NCBI GenBank assembly: GCA_964036665.1
Contig: OZ038530.1
Location: 21,288,001-21,352,000 of the forward strand
Reading direction: 5' to 3'
Source: Gordius sp. MW1
Lineage: Eukaryota; Nematomorpha; Gordioida; Gordea; Gordiidae
Length of the DNA stretch: 64,000 bases
Of this stretch, positions 43,716 to 55,624 are shown one piece after another; position 1 is the first letter of the stretch, and each line of letters starts with the position of its first letter. A model generated the notes under the pieces. That model was given only the letters and a program-made list of their open reading frames with translations. It was not told the DNA's origin and did not search any database. Position numbers and translations under genes: made by a program.

Positions 43716-44368
43716 TTATGAGGTGCCAGTGGAAAACAAGGCTGTCACACCACAAGCAACAATCATCGAAAATGCATAATTTACTGGGGCACGAGCATTA
43801 ACAAAAAGAAAACAGCAGCCTGTTAAGAAACACAGCAGAAACAGAGCATTGTTGTAAAAGATTGAATAAGTGGTGGCCTCATAGTCTGACACTTCATTCT
43901 TTTTCCATAATATTCTTTCATCACGATCTTTCTTTGAAATGGCTGTGGATTTCTTGACAGTAAATGTATTGCCTTGATCATCTGTTGCTGTCACTATAAA
44001 CAAATATTGAATTATCATTTTTTTAGTTTACCTGTGGTAGAAGTTGGTGCAAGAGAGGCTAATGTGTTTAGAACTTCCTTGGTTACTGCTTCCTCTCGTT
44101 TTTGAGCAAACTTATGTTTTAACACAAACTTGACATTTTTGTAGGCATAAGCAATCAAAAAAGAGCCAGGTGCAGTTAATAGAACAAAAAGAGTCAATAA
44201 GAGACCAAGAGGCTCTACTGGATAAATTCGCCAAAAGACCCAGGCCGTCACTGCAGTTATTATAAAAGCGTTTCCATAAAACAGAGCTGACGATTTAGTA
44301 CTAACATTTCTACTAAAATCTTGCAATAGTATTTCTTCTTCTTTTGTAAGTTCTTTCCCTTTTGCCAT
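43716..44368 (-). CDS. SSR3: Translocon-associated protein subunit gamma (signal sequence receptor 3)
   Basis: Two exons, 44368-44032 and 43993-43716, joined in phase 1 across a 38-bp intron (GTAAAC..TTATAG); 204 residues (human 185). The start at 44368 is chosen because MAKGKELTKEEE lines up with the human N terminus; an upstream ATG at 44398 would add ten residues. Matches recalled from human SSR3: LLQDFSRNVSTKSSALFYGN, AYKNVKFVLKHK, AQKREEAVTKEV, KKDRDERILWKKNEV, DYEATTYSIFYNNALF and the C-terminal ALFSTG. Four hydrophobic segments fit the multi-pass gamma subunit of the TRAP complex, which sits at the Sec61 channel in the ER. The loop between KEV and KKDRDER is about 20 residues longer than in human, and the intron falls in it. 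An AATAAA lies on the minus strand at 43711-43706, very close to the stop. Confidence 0.95.
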
Positions 44369-44756
44369 TGCTTTTTTCGAATCCAATAGAAACTTCAAAA
44401 TGATAAGGCTCAGAAAACCGTATAAATTGGTAAGCTAATTAATAAATTTTATTATATAAAGCAAGTCAATTAAGAATCTATCAAAAAACTATAAAATTTC
44501 TTACTTATACTTATAAATAAGCAATAAACGTGGACTTAATTGCAAAAACGTTGTGACAACATAATGAATGAATGTAATACAAGTGACTTTTGTTGACACT
44601 ATAATAAGTATAAGCTAAAAACAATATTCCTCAACAAGTATATTATAAGTGTGAATGCATATAGCATTGGCTTATAGATGCTTGATCTTAGCGTGGGCTG
44701 ATTTAATAAACCTTCTAGCCAAGAAAAAAAATTGCGAAGAGTCTTAACGGCTAATT

Positions 44757-45679
44757 ACACTCGTCTACAAATAAAGGTCTTGTGTAATCAACCGGGAAAC
44801 GGTCAACATATTCTGATAGAGTTTTTTGTGGTGAACACAAATACGTTTTTTGTTGTTTTCCTATACGTCAAGTTTTTTTTATATATTTCGATTAAAAGTT
44901 GCGAAAATGACCGTTTTTGACCCTTTTCGACGCTCAATAGAGCGATATTGAATGGCTAAAAATTTTTTAAACCTCTAAGTGGTAGAACCAACTTAGGGTA
45001 AAACATTGAAAAATGAATTTTTCCCCTATTGTTTTTACTTTTTCCAATATATCGAATTTCAATTAGTCCCTATGCGAAGCGGCATCCTTTGAGCCTCCCT
45101 CCCTCCCTCTCTATCTAATTGGGTTTATAACACTATACTCTTGGTGCATGTGAGTGATTGATGGATGATGTGGGGGTGTGGGTATATAAGAGTAGTGGCA
45201 CGAGCTATTCCTCTAGTAGAGAGGGAGGATGACAGGCGTAGTAGTAGGAATAGTTCGTATTAACCCACTACTCTTGCACCCCACTCATCAATCACTTACA
45301 TGCACTAAGGGTGTAGTGTTATATAAGCATATAAGCCAATTAGATAGAGAGGGAGGGAGGCTCAAAGGAAGCTGCGATTTCGCATAGGGACTAATTGCAT
45401 TTTTGATATATTGGAAAAAGTAAAAACAATAGGGGAAAAAATCATTTTTCAATGTTTTACCCTAAGTTGGCTCTACCACTTAGAGTTTTCTTATCTATTC
45501 AATATCGCTCTATTGAGCGTCAAAAAGGGTCAAAAACGGTCATTTTCGCAACTTTGAATCGAAATATCTAAAAAACTTGACGTATAGGAAAAAAACGAAA
45601 AACATATTTGTGTTCACGACAAAAAACTCTATCAGAATATGTTGAACGTTTCCCGGTTGATTTTTTTGTAGACCAGTGT
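44757..45679. mobile_element. Foldback element: ~0.92-kb near-perfect palindrome
   Basis: The left half is the reverse complement of the right half for about 450 bp with few differences, leaving a centre of roughly 25 bp near 45225. Shared landmarks: AATCAACCGGGAAACG near the left end and CGTTTCCCGGTTGATT near the right; GCCTCCCTCCCTCCCTCTCTATC and GATAGAGAGGGAGGGAGGC further in. The ends read ACACTCGTCTACAAA / GTAGACCAGTGT. It has no coding capacity; the 44732-44920 frame is incidental. It lies upstream of SSR3. Confidence 0.85.
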
Positions 45680-47022
45680 TAGAGCCTAATTTAGTCGTAT
45701 TGATTGATGTCAATACAATAACGTTATAAAAAAAACTGGTAACTTTAATTAGCAGGCTTGCAAAAAAGCGTATTCAACGCTTTTGATACTATATGGCTTA
45801 GGCATCTAATGGCACTCGCCATTAATATATTTTCATGAATGATCTAGATTAATAAACACGATTTTTTAAATGTCTTAATGGTATAGAGTATAGTAGATTA
45901 AAAGATCTACAAATTTGTAACAAGCTCACTCTACCGCGGTAATATTGAAAATTAAAAACAAAAATATATAATGGATTTGTATTTTTTATATAAAAAAAGC
46001 GGTATTAATCCAATCTAGCCCGAGCTTGTTTGTCAAAAGTAGCCTAATAAGATATCACGATTAAAATCGTATATTTCAAAAATTGAAATATACGATATTC
46101 ATTAATCATCTGTAGCTAAGGCGATAGGATCGTCTCAGTTTTTGCAAGCGGCAATGCAAAATTTAATCTTGTGATATAAAGTTATCTCATAAATCAAAAG
46201 TAGCGCCTCTTGGGTCCATCTTTTTTCTAATAAAATATTGATTATAACATAAATATTTATAATGTTTGCAGATCTTCATGCATAATTTGAGTAAGAGCGA
46301 TTATGAAAGCAGCTATTTACTGCACGGAAAAGTTTCCTTTCTTTATGAATATACTTCATTATTACCTATTTGTGGTTCTATAGTTCTAGATAACAACAAA
46401 TTTAGATGATAATTAATTTAAATTAGATATGGTAGGCAAGATTAACTTACTTTTTAAAGTCTATGTACACAAAACGTGGTTTTCGGCTAAAAACGTCTTC
46501 CTGCCCCTGTCTTAAACCGCGACAGCTTGATCACTTGTATTATATAGTCCATACTTTGAAAAAAATATATTTTGAAATCAAGGTATTAGATGCAAAGATA
46601 TGTCTGTCCAGGCCTTTATGTCATTACTAATTAACCATTAAGTGTTAACTCTCCACACTCTAGAATCTTCGCTCAAATTTTTAAAGTAGTGAAGAAAGAG
46701 GCTAATATGAGTGACCCAACAATTAGTGAGGCAAACCTACAGATATCTGTTTTCGGCAATTAAAACTTCACGACTGAGCCTTTGGTCCTTACGAGCTTAG
46801 CAATGCTCTAAATGTGTGATGAGAAACGAACTAGCGACAATAGCCCGATTAGGGAAGAAGTTTATATGACAATAGACTGCTTAGTAAAAGTAGGGTTAAT
46901 AAAAATGTCAATTTTCTTTATGTTGTCTGATCTAATTTAGTCATGACTCATCCTATATTATCGAGATTTTTATGGGCCCTACCTATGATGGAATTGAAGG
47001 CGGGACAAAGTATTAAGTAATT
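45680..47022. other. AT-rich intergenic sequence
   Basis: No gene or transposon recognised. A perfect 14-bp hairpin (ATCGTATATTTCAA, AAA loop, complement) lies at 46066-46096. Confidence 0.5.
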
Positions 47023-47889
47023 ACACAGCTCTACAAATACTAACTTTGTGATCACATCCCGCAATCCGACCAATAATTCTGAAAGAGAATTTTGCGCTGA
47101 AAAATAATCTGTTTATAGTTTTTTATTACGATTACTAGTTTTTTGGATATACGAGGTTGAAGGTGCCAAAAATGCCCTTTTTAAGTATTTTTGAGGCTAT
47201 ATTGCCACGGTATTTTTAGTGAAAAATAATATATATATGTTGATTAAAGTTTCACCTATAGGTCCATTTTTTATTTTTTTTCTATCACCCTTATACTCAA
47301 ATCTATTCGCGTTTTTGTAAACCCCTTCCCCTTATCAAAATTCGTCCCACTATGTGTGGAAAAAGGAGTACATCAGAGTTCATACTACACACGCGCTGTT
47401 TACTAACACATTTCTCTTTCCCATTCTCCGTCTCTTACACTCCCGCCCCCATTCTATCCAAGCATACATGAAGGGGGCGGGAGTGGGGGAGAAAGAGAGG
47501 AGAGTTGGTAAAGGGAGAGAAATATGTGTTAGTAAACATCGCGTACGCAGTATGAACTCTAATGTACTCCGTTTACCAGACATCGTGGGACGAATTTTGA
47601 TAAAGAGAAGGGGTTTACGCAAACGCGTATGAATTTGAATATAAGGGGGACCTATAGATGAAACTTTAATCTACATGAATATATTACTATTTTTCACTTA
47701 TTATTCAAAATGCCGTGGCAATATAACCTCAAAAGGGCTTAAAAAGGGCATTTTTGGCACTTTCAACCTCATATATCTAAAAAACTGGTAATTGTAGAAA
47801 AAAAACTATAAACATATTATTTTTCAGCGCAAAATTCTCTATCAGAATTATTGGTCGGATTGGGGGATGTTTTTTTTGTAGACTTGTGT
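47023..47889. mobile_element. Second foldback element, 0.87 kb
   Basis: A palindrome of two ~420-bp arms: ATCCGACCAATAATTCTGA (left) against TCAGAATTATTGGTCGGAT (right), with ACTCCCGCCCCCATTC and GGGGGCGGGAGTGGGG near the centre. The ends ACACAGCTCTACAAA / GTAGACTTGTGT and the sub-terminal CTCTATCAGAAT and ATATCTAAAAAACT words are shared with the 44757 element, so they are diverged members of one family. The frames at 47354-47632 are products of the palindrome. Confidence 0.85.
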
Positions 47890-50352
47890 TATTTGGAAGA
47901 ATAAGGAAATGACTATCTAAATTTAAACCAAATTTGAATTTAAATAAATTGGAAGAGTTACGCCCGTTTAATTACAACATTAAACTTAACCTATGATAAA
48001 CTAAGTGATAATATTGTGTCGTAGGCATTGAAAACTTTAAGCTCGCTCATATTATGTGGTAATCATTTGTAAGGGAACATTTTCTGATAGACATTAGTTC
48101 TACTAATATATTAATATATGACATTTTTTATTTAAAAAAGTTTTATAAAAAATATACGGTTCTGATTAAACTATTCGTTATGTTTTTTAAGTAAAACATT
48201 AAATTATATGTTGAATGCTTTAGAACAATTATAAAAGTGCAAAAAAAGGTGTTAGGTTGATTTGATTGTAATCTTAATTATTAATAAGATAAAGGACATA
48301 AATAAAAGATGATTGTGATAAATATATAGGTACTTTCCCTGAGTAAACTAATAACGGGGCAAGCGTCTTCTTTACTATAAGTATACATTTACGCACATCA
48401 GGCTTTGAAACACTGTACAAAATATATTCATATCCAACATAGTCAGTGTGGGAGGCTGTTTTTGATATGTAAAGGAAAAATGAGTATTCCTTTGTGTAAA
48501 AACAACAAGACAAGGGACGCGACAGAGAGAGGGAGGTTGATCTAAAAGGATTTGAGAATTGTAATTAACTAAATTATTTTTTTAAAGCTTTTTGTAAACA
48601 GCATGTCCATCCCCCAGCGACGCTCACTCTACTTTGATATTGAAAGTTATCTATATTATTTACGAGCCAAAATTGTTCAAGGCCACGGCAAATCAAGCGT
48701 ATGCTGTGCAGCTACTAAAGTGTAAATATTCATAAACAATTTTTTCCTTCACGCCCCTATGGCTATTTTTGGATTGACGATAAGCATGAAATAAGCTTTA
48801 AAGTTTATGAATTTGAAAAAAATGGTTAATTTAATAGTTTGAAACAAGCTTAATTGTGCTTGCAATTTGTGTCCCTTTAAATTTACTTAATGGAAACCAA
48901 GGTGAATAAATTAAAATGATGTGGTATTCAATGAAAATACGATACAAATAATGGCATTATTTAAGATGAATATTGACTTCCATTTTAAAAAGTATTATTC
49001 AAAATTTGTACAAATTGGTAAATACAAGCTTGTTTATGCTAGCTTATTCAAGTATCGATCGTTTTACATAGTCAAAACCTCGCACGTTTAAACTTGGCCG
49101 CGTATTGGTTCCCTAATTAATCAATGCTAATTATAATAAATGATTTATTATTGCCTCTTAAATCTTTTATGACAAAGCCATGACAGGCTTAACTAATGTT
49201 TAGGCTGTAATTAGGTATAAGAAAAAGATCAAAATAATTTAAACATCAATATAGAAGATGCGCTTAAAATCATCATAGCTTAACAGGTTTGCAATCTCAT
49301 ATTCCAATTAAATATATTCTTCCATAAATTTAATATAAGTAACTAAACTTATTATACACATCGTAAAAAGACCTAAAGTCATTAGGCATTAGCGAATTTA
49401 GGATCATTAATCTAACTCCAAAAAACCTTGCATACTAGACATTTTTGTAAGGTAAATCTTGAATATTTAAAACGGTGTTCGTCAACACCTCTGTTACTGC
49501 CTTATAAATCAATCTTAAAATTAAATGAATTATAAGCACTAGATGCTATAGCTCATACTGCTTACCTTACCTTTTTGTATAGGATTAGTTGTGGTTCCTC
49601 AAAAACTTGATATTTAATCCGATACATATGTATAAAAATTGCAAAAATATTTTTAGAGCATTTTGCATCTGTACATTAATATATATATGCTGCCGTTACT
49701 TGATATTTAGCTCATAGACTTAATAAATATTTTAAAGTGCCTACTCCAATCCTATATCGAATAAAAACAAATTTTAAAATGCAACTATTAATTTACGACA
49801 CATTGGTCAGGTAAAGGTGACTGCAATCATAAAATATTATCCTTAACTCTTCGATCGATACAATTAAATTCGTCTAAAAAAGTTCTATTGTTCGATTCCA
49901 ATATGGCATTTACTAAAGAATCTGCAAAGTTCGACGCACACTTGGCAAATTTTACCTCTTAAGCCATATTTGCATTCATCGTGGTTATGTGTTATAAATG
50001 GTTTTAAATCTTTAACGATCCCTGAAAAATCAATAAATTTTTCACAAAAACATCATACGTGACACTATATATAAAAAATATTCGCACACATGGACATTTA
50101 GAGTATGCGCTGCGATATTCGATATAGACGCGTTTGACACGCTCTAAACGCCTATATCTACTCACGACTTGATAAAGAGGAGGACACAAAGAAAGATTAG
50201 GGGAAGAGAACGAGACAAGATAAGTTTATAGCCCCCTTTATCGGTATAGTCGCGACAGTCCAATTTCTTATCGCTTGGTCAAGTTTAAATTTATCGTCCT
50301 AAAACAATATATATTCCGATTCGCTATTACTGCTTTCGCTCGCTATTATTAA
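47890..50352. other. Intergenic region upstream of the first orphan gene
   Basis: AT-rich, with no gene or transposon recognised. A TATATATT run at about 50308-50315 lies 40 bp upstream of the next start codon and might act as a TATA box. TTGGTCAGGTAAAGGTGACTG at about 49804 has a similar phrase upstream of the second orphan gene (about 53747). Confidence 0.4.
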
Positions 50353-51168
50353 ATGGACATCGCATCTTTCGAAAACTTGAATACTTTATACCAATTTAAA
50401 GCGGTTGACAAGTATCCTCGCTTGAAGCATCCTTCTCTTAAACGAATTTCCCTCTCAACAACTGCTCTACTAGGCGCTAAAAACGGTGGAGTTGCTAACA
50501 ATTTTCGATCAACAGCCGTTTCGATTGGTAGCGTAGACCATGGTAATAATCGAATTCACACCCCAGAAACTTCTATTGAGGCTGAAACTATGGAGGAGCT
50601 AATGCGACAATCTTGTGAAGAAGTTGATGGTATGTCTTCATTTATAGTGGGTTTTGACGATATCACCCAGTTCCCGTCACCTAATTCCGATCATATATAT
50701 CAAGCATCGATTGCTCAGCCTAATGCATCTCTACCTGGCGCATCTAACCAAAATTGGTGTAGTAAGAGTAGGGATCATATATTAAAACAACAACCGCCCA
50801 TGCTAAATCGGTCGCAAACGGTGCAATGTTTGGGTGGCGTGACCAGATCCTGGGCCAAACAATTAGCCGTTGGCGATACTAAACAATACGATCATCGGGA
50901 TGCTTCGTTGGAAAACAAAAATTATTACGAGTGGTACGATGCGAAAGATAAAAGCGGCAAAGGACTCAAATTTAGTGATAAGACATCACGAGCAGTGACA
51001 CCTGTAGGGGGAGATTCATGTCTGACGTCTTATAACACAGTACCTAATATGGCAAGCCGTGGATTGGAAAATATAGATAAAAGTAGCGAGTCTTATCAAT
51101 CATTGTTGACCAAAAACCAAAAGACTAAGCTTACCACATCCGTGGAAAACTTGTTAGCCCTTAAATAG
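50353..51168 (+). CDS. Orphan protein A of a two-member tandem family
   Basis: A single uninterrupted frame of 271 codons in AT-rich sequence, with GC-richer codon use than its flanks. There is no signal peptide or membrane segment, and no known domain recognised. The N-terminal block (MDIASFENLNTLYQFKAVDK, then YP) matches that of the gene at 53998 at 14 of 22 positions (MD..SF.NLN.LY.F..VD.YP). A middle block has RSQT.. and NYYEWYD against RSYT.. and NYYCLLYD, and the ends are alike (KLTTSVENLL against KLSKSILELL). The region between is rich in Ser, Asn, Gln and Asp and looks disordered. Conservation of only the start, one middle block and the end suggests short binding motifs on a flexible chain. 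Function unknown. An AATAAA follows at 51330. Confidence 0.75.
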   Translation: MDIASFENLNTLYQFKAVDKYPRLKHPSLKRISLSTTALLGAKNGGVANNFRSTAVSIGSVDHGNNRIHTPETSIEAETMEELMRQSCEEVDGMSSFIVGFDDITQFPSPNSDHIYQASIAQPNASLPGASNQNWCSKSRDHILKQQPPMLNRSQTVQCLGGVTRSWAKQLAVGDTKQYDHRDASLENKNYYEWYDAKDKSGKGLKFSDKTSRAVTPVGGDSCLTSYNTVPNMASRGLENIDKSSESYQSLLTKNQKTKLTTSVENLLALK

Positions 51169-51329
51169 CAAGCGACAAATTTCGTCGGCGAAAACCGGAC
51201 TTTTTATTTCGGGAAAGCATATTATATCCACTCCCACTTTTAAGAAACGTTTGTAAGCATTAAAATAGCAAATCTTTTTTATGCAACAAAAACCAAATTA
51301 ATTTCCATAGCAAATATTTTTGATAATTA

Positions 51330-51335
51330 AATAAA
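51330..51335 (+). promoter_or_regulatory. Possible poly(A) signal of orphan gene A
   Basis: AATAAA about 160 bp after the TAG stop at 51166-51168. A short 3' untranslated region is plausible. Confidence 0.4.
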
Positions 51336-53997
51336 ACTTATCGCTACTTTATAACTTAAAATACATTTTCTATCTTCCCATCAACACCACTTTAATTTAT
51401 CTTTATGTGATGGCAGGAAGAGATTTTTAATCAATAATTCCAATGAAAAACTTTATTACCTTCAAGATTTATCTATGTTTGAGTATTGTTACAAATGTAT
51501 TATAATGCATTTTGGTTTAAAAATAAATCAAACGTTGATTAATATTGTAGATAGGCATTATTACATATTTATGAATGCTTTAATAATACAGGGATCTCCG
51601 AAATTAAAATTTAAAAATATTGCTTTCATTAAATTAGAATATTGCCCGTTCTCTTTTATGTGGCGTTGTTCTGAAGGAGCCAAGGGTGGTACCCTTGTAA
51701 TATATATAAATAATTTAAAACCCTTAAAAATTTATTTATATATCCAAAAATTTATAAAATTCGCTTATGAATAGCTATGCAGCTACTCCCCCCACTCCAG
51801 GAAAACATGTCCTATTCAACTTCACATTAACTTCCTCCCCCAGCCCCCCCCCCCCCCCAAAAAAAAAAAAACTGGCGTCATCTGCATTAATATATTTAAA
51901 TTTTGAATTGTTAAATTTTTCCCATAAATCAAATGCATTAACAATATATAGGATTAGGCTAATAAAACTCTTGATAGATATGCCTGTATGGTTTTATAGT
52001 ACACTAATTCTTTTAGTAAATTGACAAAACGATAAAGTATAACTCCATTTCACAATTGACTCTAATCTCTAGTCATTTTACGCCTTATCGAATTTTTAAT
52101 TGTATATAAGTCAAGATTTTTTTAATATGATCTTTTAACATCTATTAAGCGCTGGATTTATGAAAAGAACCTTAAAGATATATTTCAAATATAAGAAGTT
52201 TAGTTCTCTTAGTAATTTTAAATTATTAATTAATAAAATAATATAAAGTGATCACACATCTCAATTTTTCTATAAGTAAAAATTTTTTCTCTTATAGACT
52301 TGCACCCTCCACAGTTGCATAGTAAATTTAATTTCACATGAATACAAAGTGTAGAAAATCTTAGGTTTAATGCTTATAAAATAACAAATGTCTTGGTAGG
52401 TTGAATTGTTTGATCTATTTTAGTATTAACTCAATTTCGTATTTACTTAAGGTTAAACATCAAATTTTGTGTGTTCATGTGAAATTTTAGACTTATTTTA
52501 AAGTAAAAGTCTAAATGATTTGAAATAGAAATTTATTGACAAGATCACTCCCCACTGCTTTGATGAAGCAGCTATACTTACACGTTTATAGATTATTAAA
52601 GAATTATATTACTTTGTTCATGTGACTCTAAACATTTTTAGACTGAAATGGTTAATAAAAATTCAATTTGAGAAGTTAATAAGCTCCTACTTAAACATTT
52701 TTTGTTGTAGATAGAAATTTTAATTTATTCAATTATTGATTTTTTGTTAAAATTAATTACTACGTAAATAAAGCATAAAAATTATTACTTAATAGGGAGG
52801 GGTATTCATATAAAATCGTTTTATTGATATTTCTAAGTTATTAATTTCAGTAAAAAAATTAATTATTAATCAAAGTTTAAACAATATTCGATTCTTTAGC
52901 GCTTAGTTGGAAGAAATTAACGCTATTTTAAAATCTGCTCATTTTGACTTAATGTGGCTAAATGTTAGCTAGCATTTAAAAATGTTTCGAAGGGTGTTAA
53001 AACTTGCTTATAAAGTTATTTTATTTATAAATTATTAATGAATAGTATATTTGATAAATGCAGTTTTTTAATCATTCGATGACAATACGTTAATTTTAAT
53101 ATAATCTGCACCTGAGCCTCACTTGACCATTAGTCCAAAACTCCAGTCCCTCTCGTTACTATGAACTATGAAGTACAAAAATTATTATCAAAGATAAATC
53201 ATTTTTCGTGAGTTTTCCTAATCTCTGCAGCATATAGAATTTTGTTGGTCTTCAAATCTTTTTTTAGTACTTTAGATTTAAAATATGATGCTAAAAAAGA
53301 AACTTTAAAGCATGGATATTTTAAATTAGTGTAAACGTTATAAGATATTATATTACTAAATTTATCTAACTAAGTGACTATTTTAAAACATACGCCGTAT
53401 GTAATTTTTATAATTTATTCAAGCAATTTATTAATTATGAATAAATTTATTCTGTAATTCTATTAAATTTAATATTGACCATTAAGAGAATCTAACACAC
53501 AAACAAGTTAATTTAACTTGATTAAAAGTTATTTTTAAACGCTTGCCTGATACATTTTCTTAATTAAAATTTAATAACAAAGTTCAAATTCCAAGCTTTA
53601 CACTGGCAACAGGTGGAAAATCACATTTGTATCCATTTTAGGCGCACACACACATTGTTTTTCCTCACAAAAATCAATATATAATTTATCCGGTCGAAAT
53701 ATTTTTCAAGTTGCCCTTTAATTTTAACAATTGGCAGCCCCACTGTGTTAGTCAGGTAAATGATGATGTTGCATTTTGAACAGGAATATAGAAGCTTCCC
53801 CCAGGCTATTTATTGGCTTGTTTTGATCGGCATGGAATAACATACAATAACACAATACAATTAATTGAAATGAATGATGTAGCAATATTCATCATTATCA
53901 TTCACATTTTTATATTGTGGCCTGAGTCAAAACTAATTTGGTACATTTGTAGACACACACTTTTGTTTGGCAAATATTACATTTTAAAAGCGAACCC
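51336..53997. other. AT-rich spacer between the two orphan genes
   Basis: No gene recognised. A homopolymer junction of C's then A's lies at about 51847-51870. Short frames at 51475-51774 and 51767-52024 are AT-driven with no domain. A (CA)n-like ACACACACA run is at about 53646. Confidence 0.5.
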
Positions 53998-54672
53998 ATG
54001 GATTTTTCATCCTTCGACAATCTCAATATATTGTATCATTTCACACCTGTCGATAGGTATCCCATAACTAAAATTTCCCAAAAACGTCTTTCATCCCCCA
54101 CAGAATTTTTAAACTTAAACCCTGCAAATCCCTCTCCGCAAACCTGTAATTGGGAGGATCCCCTTAAATCCAACCCGATCCAAGTCATATCAAATTTAGG
54201 TGAGGTACGGAGTAAAAGTACAAAATTAAGCCTGGAGGATGATGAGTTTGGAAATTTACAATTGCTTAAAAATCCTTGTCCCACAGATGCGATTATATCT
54301 GATGAATCAATATATAAACCTCAATCGCCCGCGATTTACAGATCCTACACTATAAATCGATGTGACAAAGTATTGTCCGAATTGGAGAAAGAATCCAAGC
54401 GCTGTCACAACAAATTAGATCTCAAAAGTCGCAATTACTATTGTCTCTTGTACGATCCCATCCTTTGCAAAACGGAATTTCATTTTAACGCTCACAGAAG
54501 GAGTGAAGAAAATTGTATGAATAATAGAGAAAGTGAAAATTCGAATTTAGTTAGAGGAAATGTAGGGTTCAATGAAACATCGGAACAGACCAAAAGTGCT
54601 AGGTGTAATTCGCTTAGCAACAGTCCACGCAAATTGTCCAAATCTATATTGGAATTGCTCAAAATAAATTGA
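53998..54672 (+). CDS. Orphan protein B, paralogue of the gene at 50353
   Basis: A single-exon frame of 224 codons on the same strand, 2.8 kb downstream of its relative. The N terminus (MDFSSFDNLNILYHFTPVDR, then YP) keeps 14 of 22 positions of protein A, including SF-NLN-LY-F-VD-YP. It shares RSYT.., NYYCLLYD and the terminal KLSKSILELL pattern. The linker regions are not alignable by eye and are rich in Ser, Asn and charged residues. No membrane segment or known domain is seen. The Cys content (8) is higher than in A. Function unknown. The pattern points to an old tandem duplication with most of the chain free to drift. Confidence 0.75.
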   Translation: MDFSSFDNLNILYHFTPVDRYPITKISQKRLSSPTEFLNLNPANPSPQTCNWEDPLKSNPIQVISNLGEVRSKSTKLSLEDDEFGNLQLLKNPCPTDAIISDESIYKPQSPAIYRSYTINRCDKVLSELEKESKRCHNKLDLKSRNYYCLLYDPILCKTEFHFNAHRRSEENCMNNRESENSNLVRGNVGFNETSEQTKSARCNSLSNSPRKLSKSILELLKIN

Positions 54673-55624
54673 AATCTCAACCAGCCTTTATAATCTACAT
54701 CTAAATTGTTTATTCTTAAACCCTGAATGACCTTCTATTCGGCGAATTGAGCATTTTTCTATAGATTTTTTTATTAAGGGAGTCAATTATAATTTTACTC
54801 CTACAAAAACTACGAATGCAATATTTGATTTAACCTAAATAGTAATTTAGGCTATTTTCGGCAAACTGAAAAACTACAGGATTTAATTCGGCTTTCTGTT
54901 TATGAATTGTTTTTGAATTAGAGGTCAGATTTGTTTGGAATTTTATGCCTGAACCCGGCCTATTGCCCGCCCGAACCCTTCTAGGTGTCCGCCTGGACCC
55001 GTCCGAAACAGTAGAGCTGCCTAAAATGCCCGGCCCGAAATAATAAATTTGCATGTTAGGCCCGGCGATCTCAAATTCTTTCAATTAAAAAAAAGCATTA
55101 AATTAATGGCATATTGAATAAAACAAAATATTTTGTTATCCCGGACAAAATCTAATTTCTTATATTATTTGAAAGTAGAATGTGAAATCTTTAGGTTTTA
55201 GTCATACAAAATGTTAATTCCAATTCAAAGCTGCATATGGTAATTATAGGGAGCGACAAAAGTAAAACTTCCAAAGTAACTAAAAACAATCGGACATAGT
55301 AAAAATCATTTTGTTGCAAGGCGGTTTATTCAAAAATTGCATGCTATAATTACCATCAAAATCTTTTTTCATTATCGCATAACCTGTTTTATTCTATATA
55401 TTAGTTGTTTTACATTGTAGTAAACCAAAATTTACCAAACGTTTTTATGTGAGATTTTGAGTTATAACCATACATAACTGATTCTTTCAGCCATAGTGAA
55501 TCAATAATTATTATAAATGTATTTGCGATGTTAAAAGGGTATTTATAAAATTAAAGGTATTATTGTATAAAATGTGATAAATTGTATTAAAAGTTTCAAT
55601 TAATCAAAAAGAATTTATGTAAAC
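54673..55624. other. Intergenic with a CCCGCCCG-rich remnant
   Basis: 54895-55070 carries CCCGGCC, GCCCGCCCGAACC and TAGAGCTGCCTAAAATGCCC words, a worn hAT-type piece of the same kind as 8934-9603. The rest is plain AT-rich sequence. Confidence 0.5.

Noticed and set aside
44732-44920. 62-codon frame upstream of SSR3
   Set aside because: It lies within the arm of the foldback palindrome and has no coding features.
46066-46096. Perfect 14-bp hairpin with AAA loop as a possible terminator or small-RNA precursor
   Set aside because: Too short for a miRNA precursor, AT-rich and without gene context.
47354-47632. Opposed 92- and 80-codon frames
   Set aside because: They are the two strands of the palindrome centre, where GC-rich sequence lacks stops by chance.
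51475-52024. Two overlapping ~90-codon frames after orphan gene A
   Set aside because: They are rich in Ile, Tyr, Lys and Asn as expected from AT-rich DNA, one runs over a C/A homopolymer, and they show no similarity to the orphan family.
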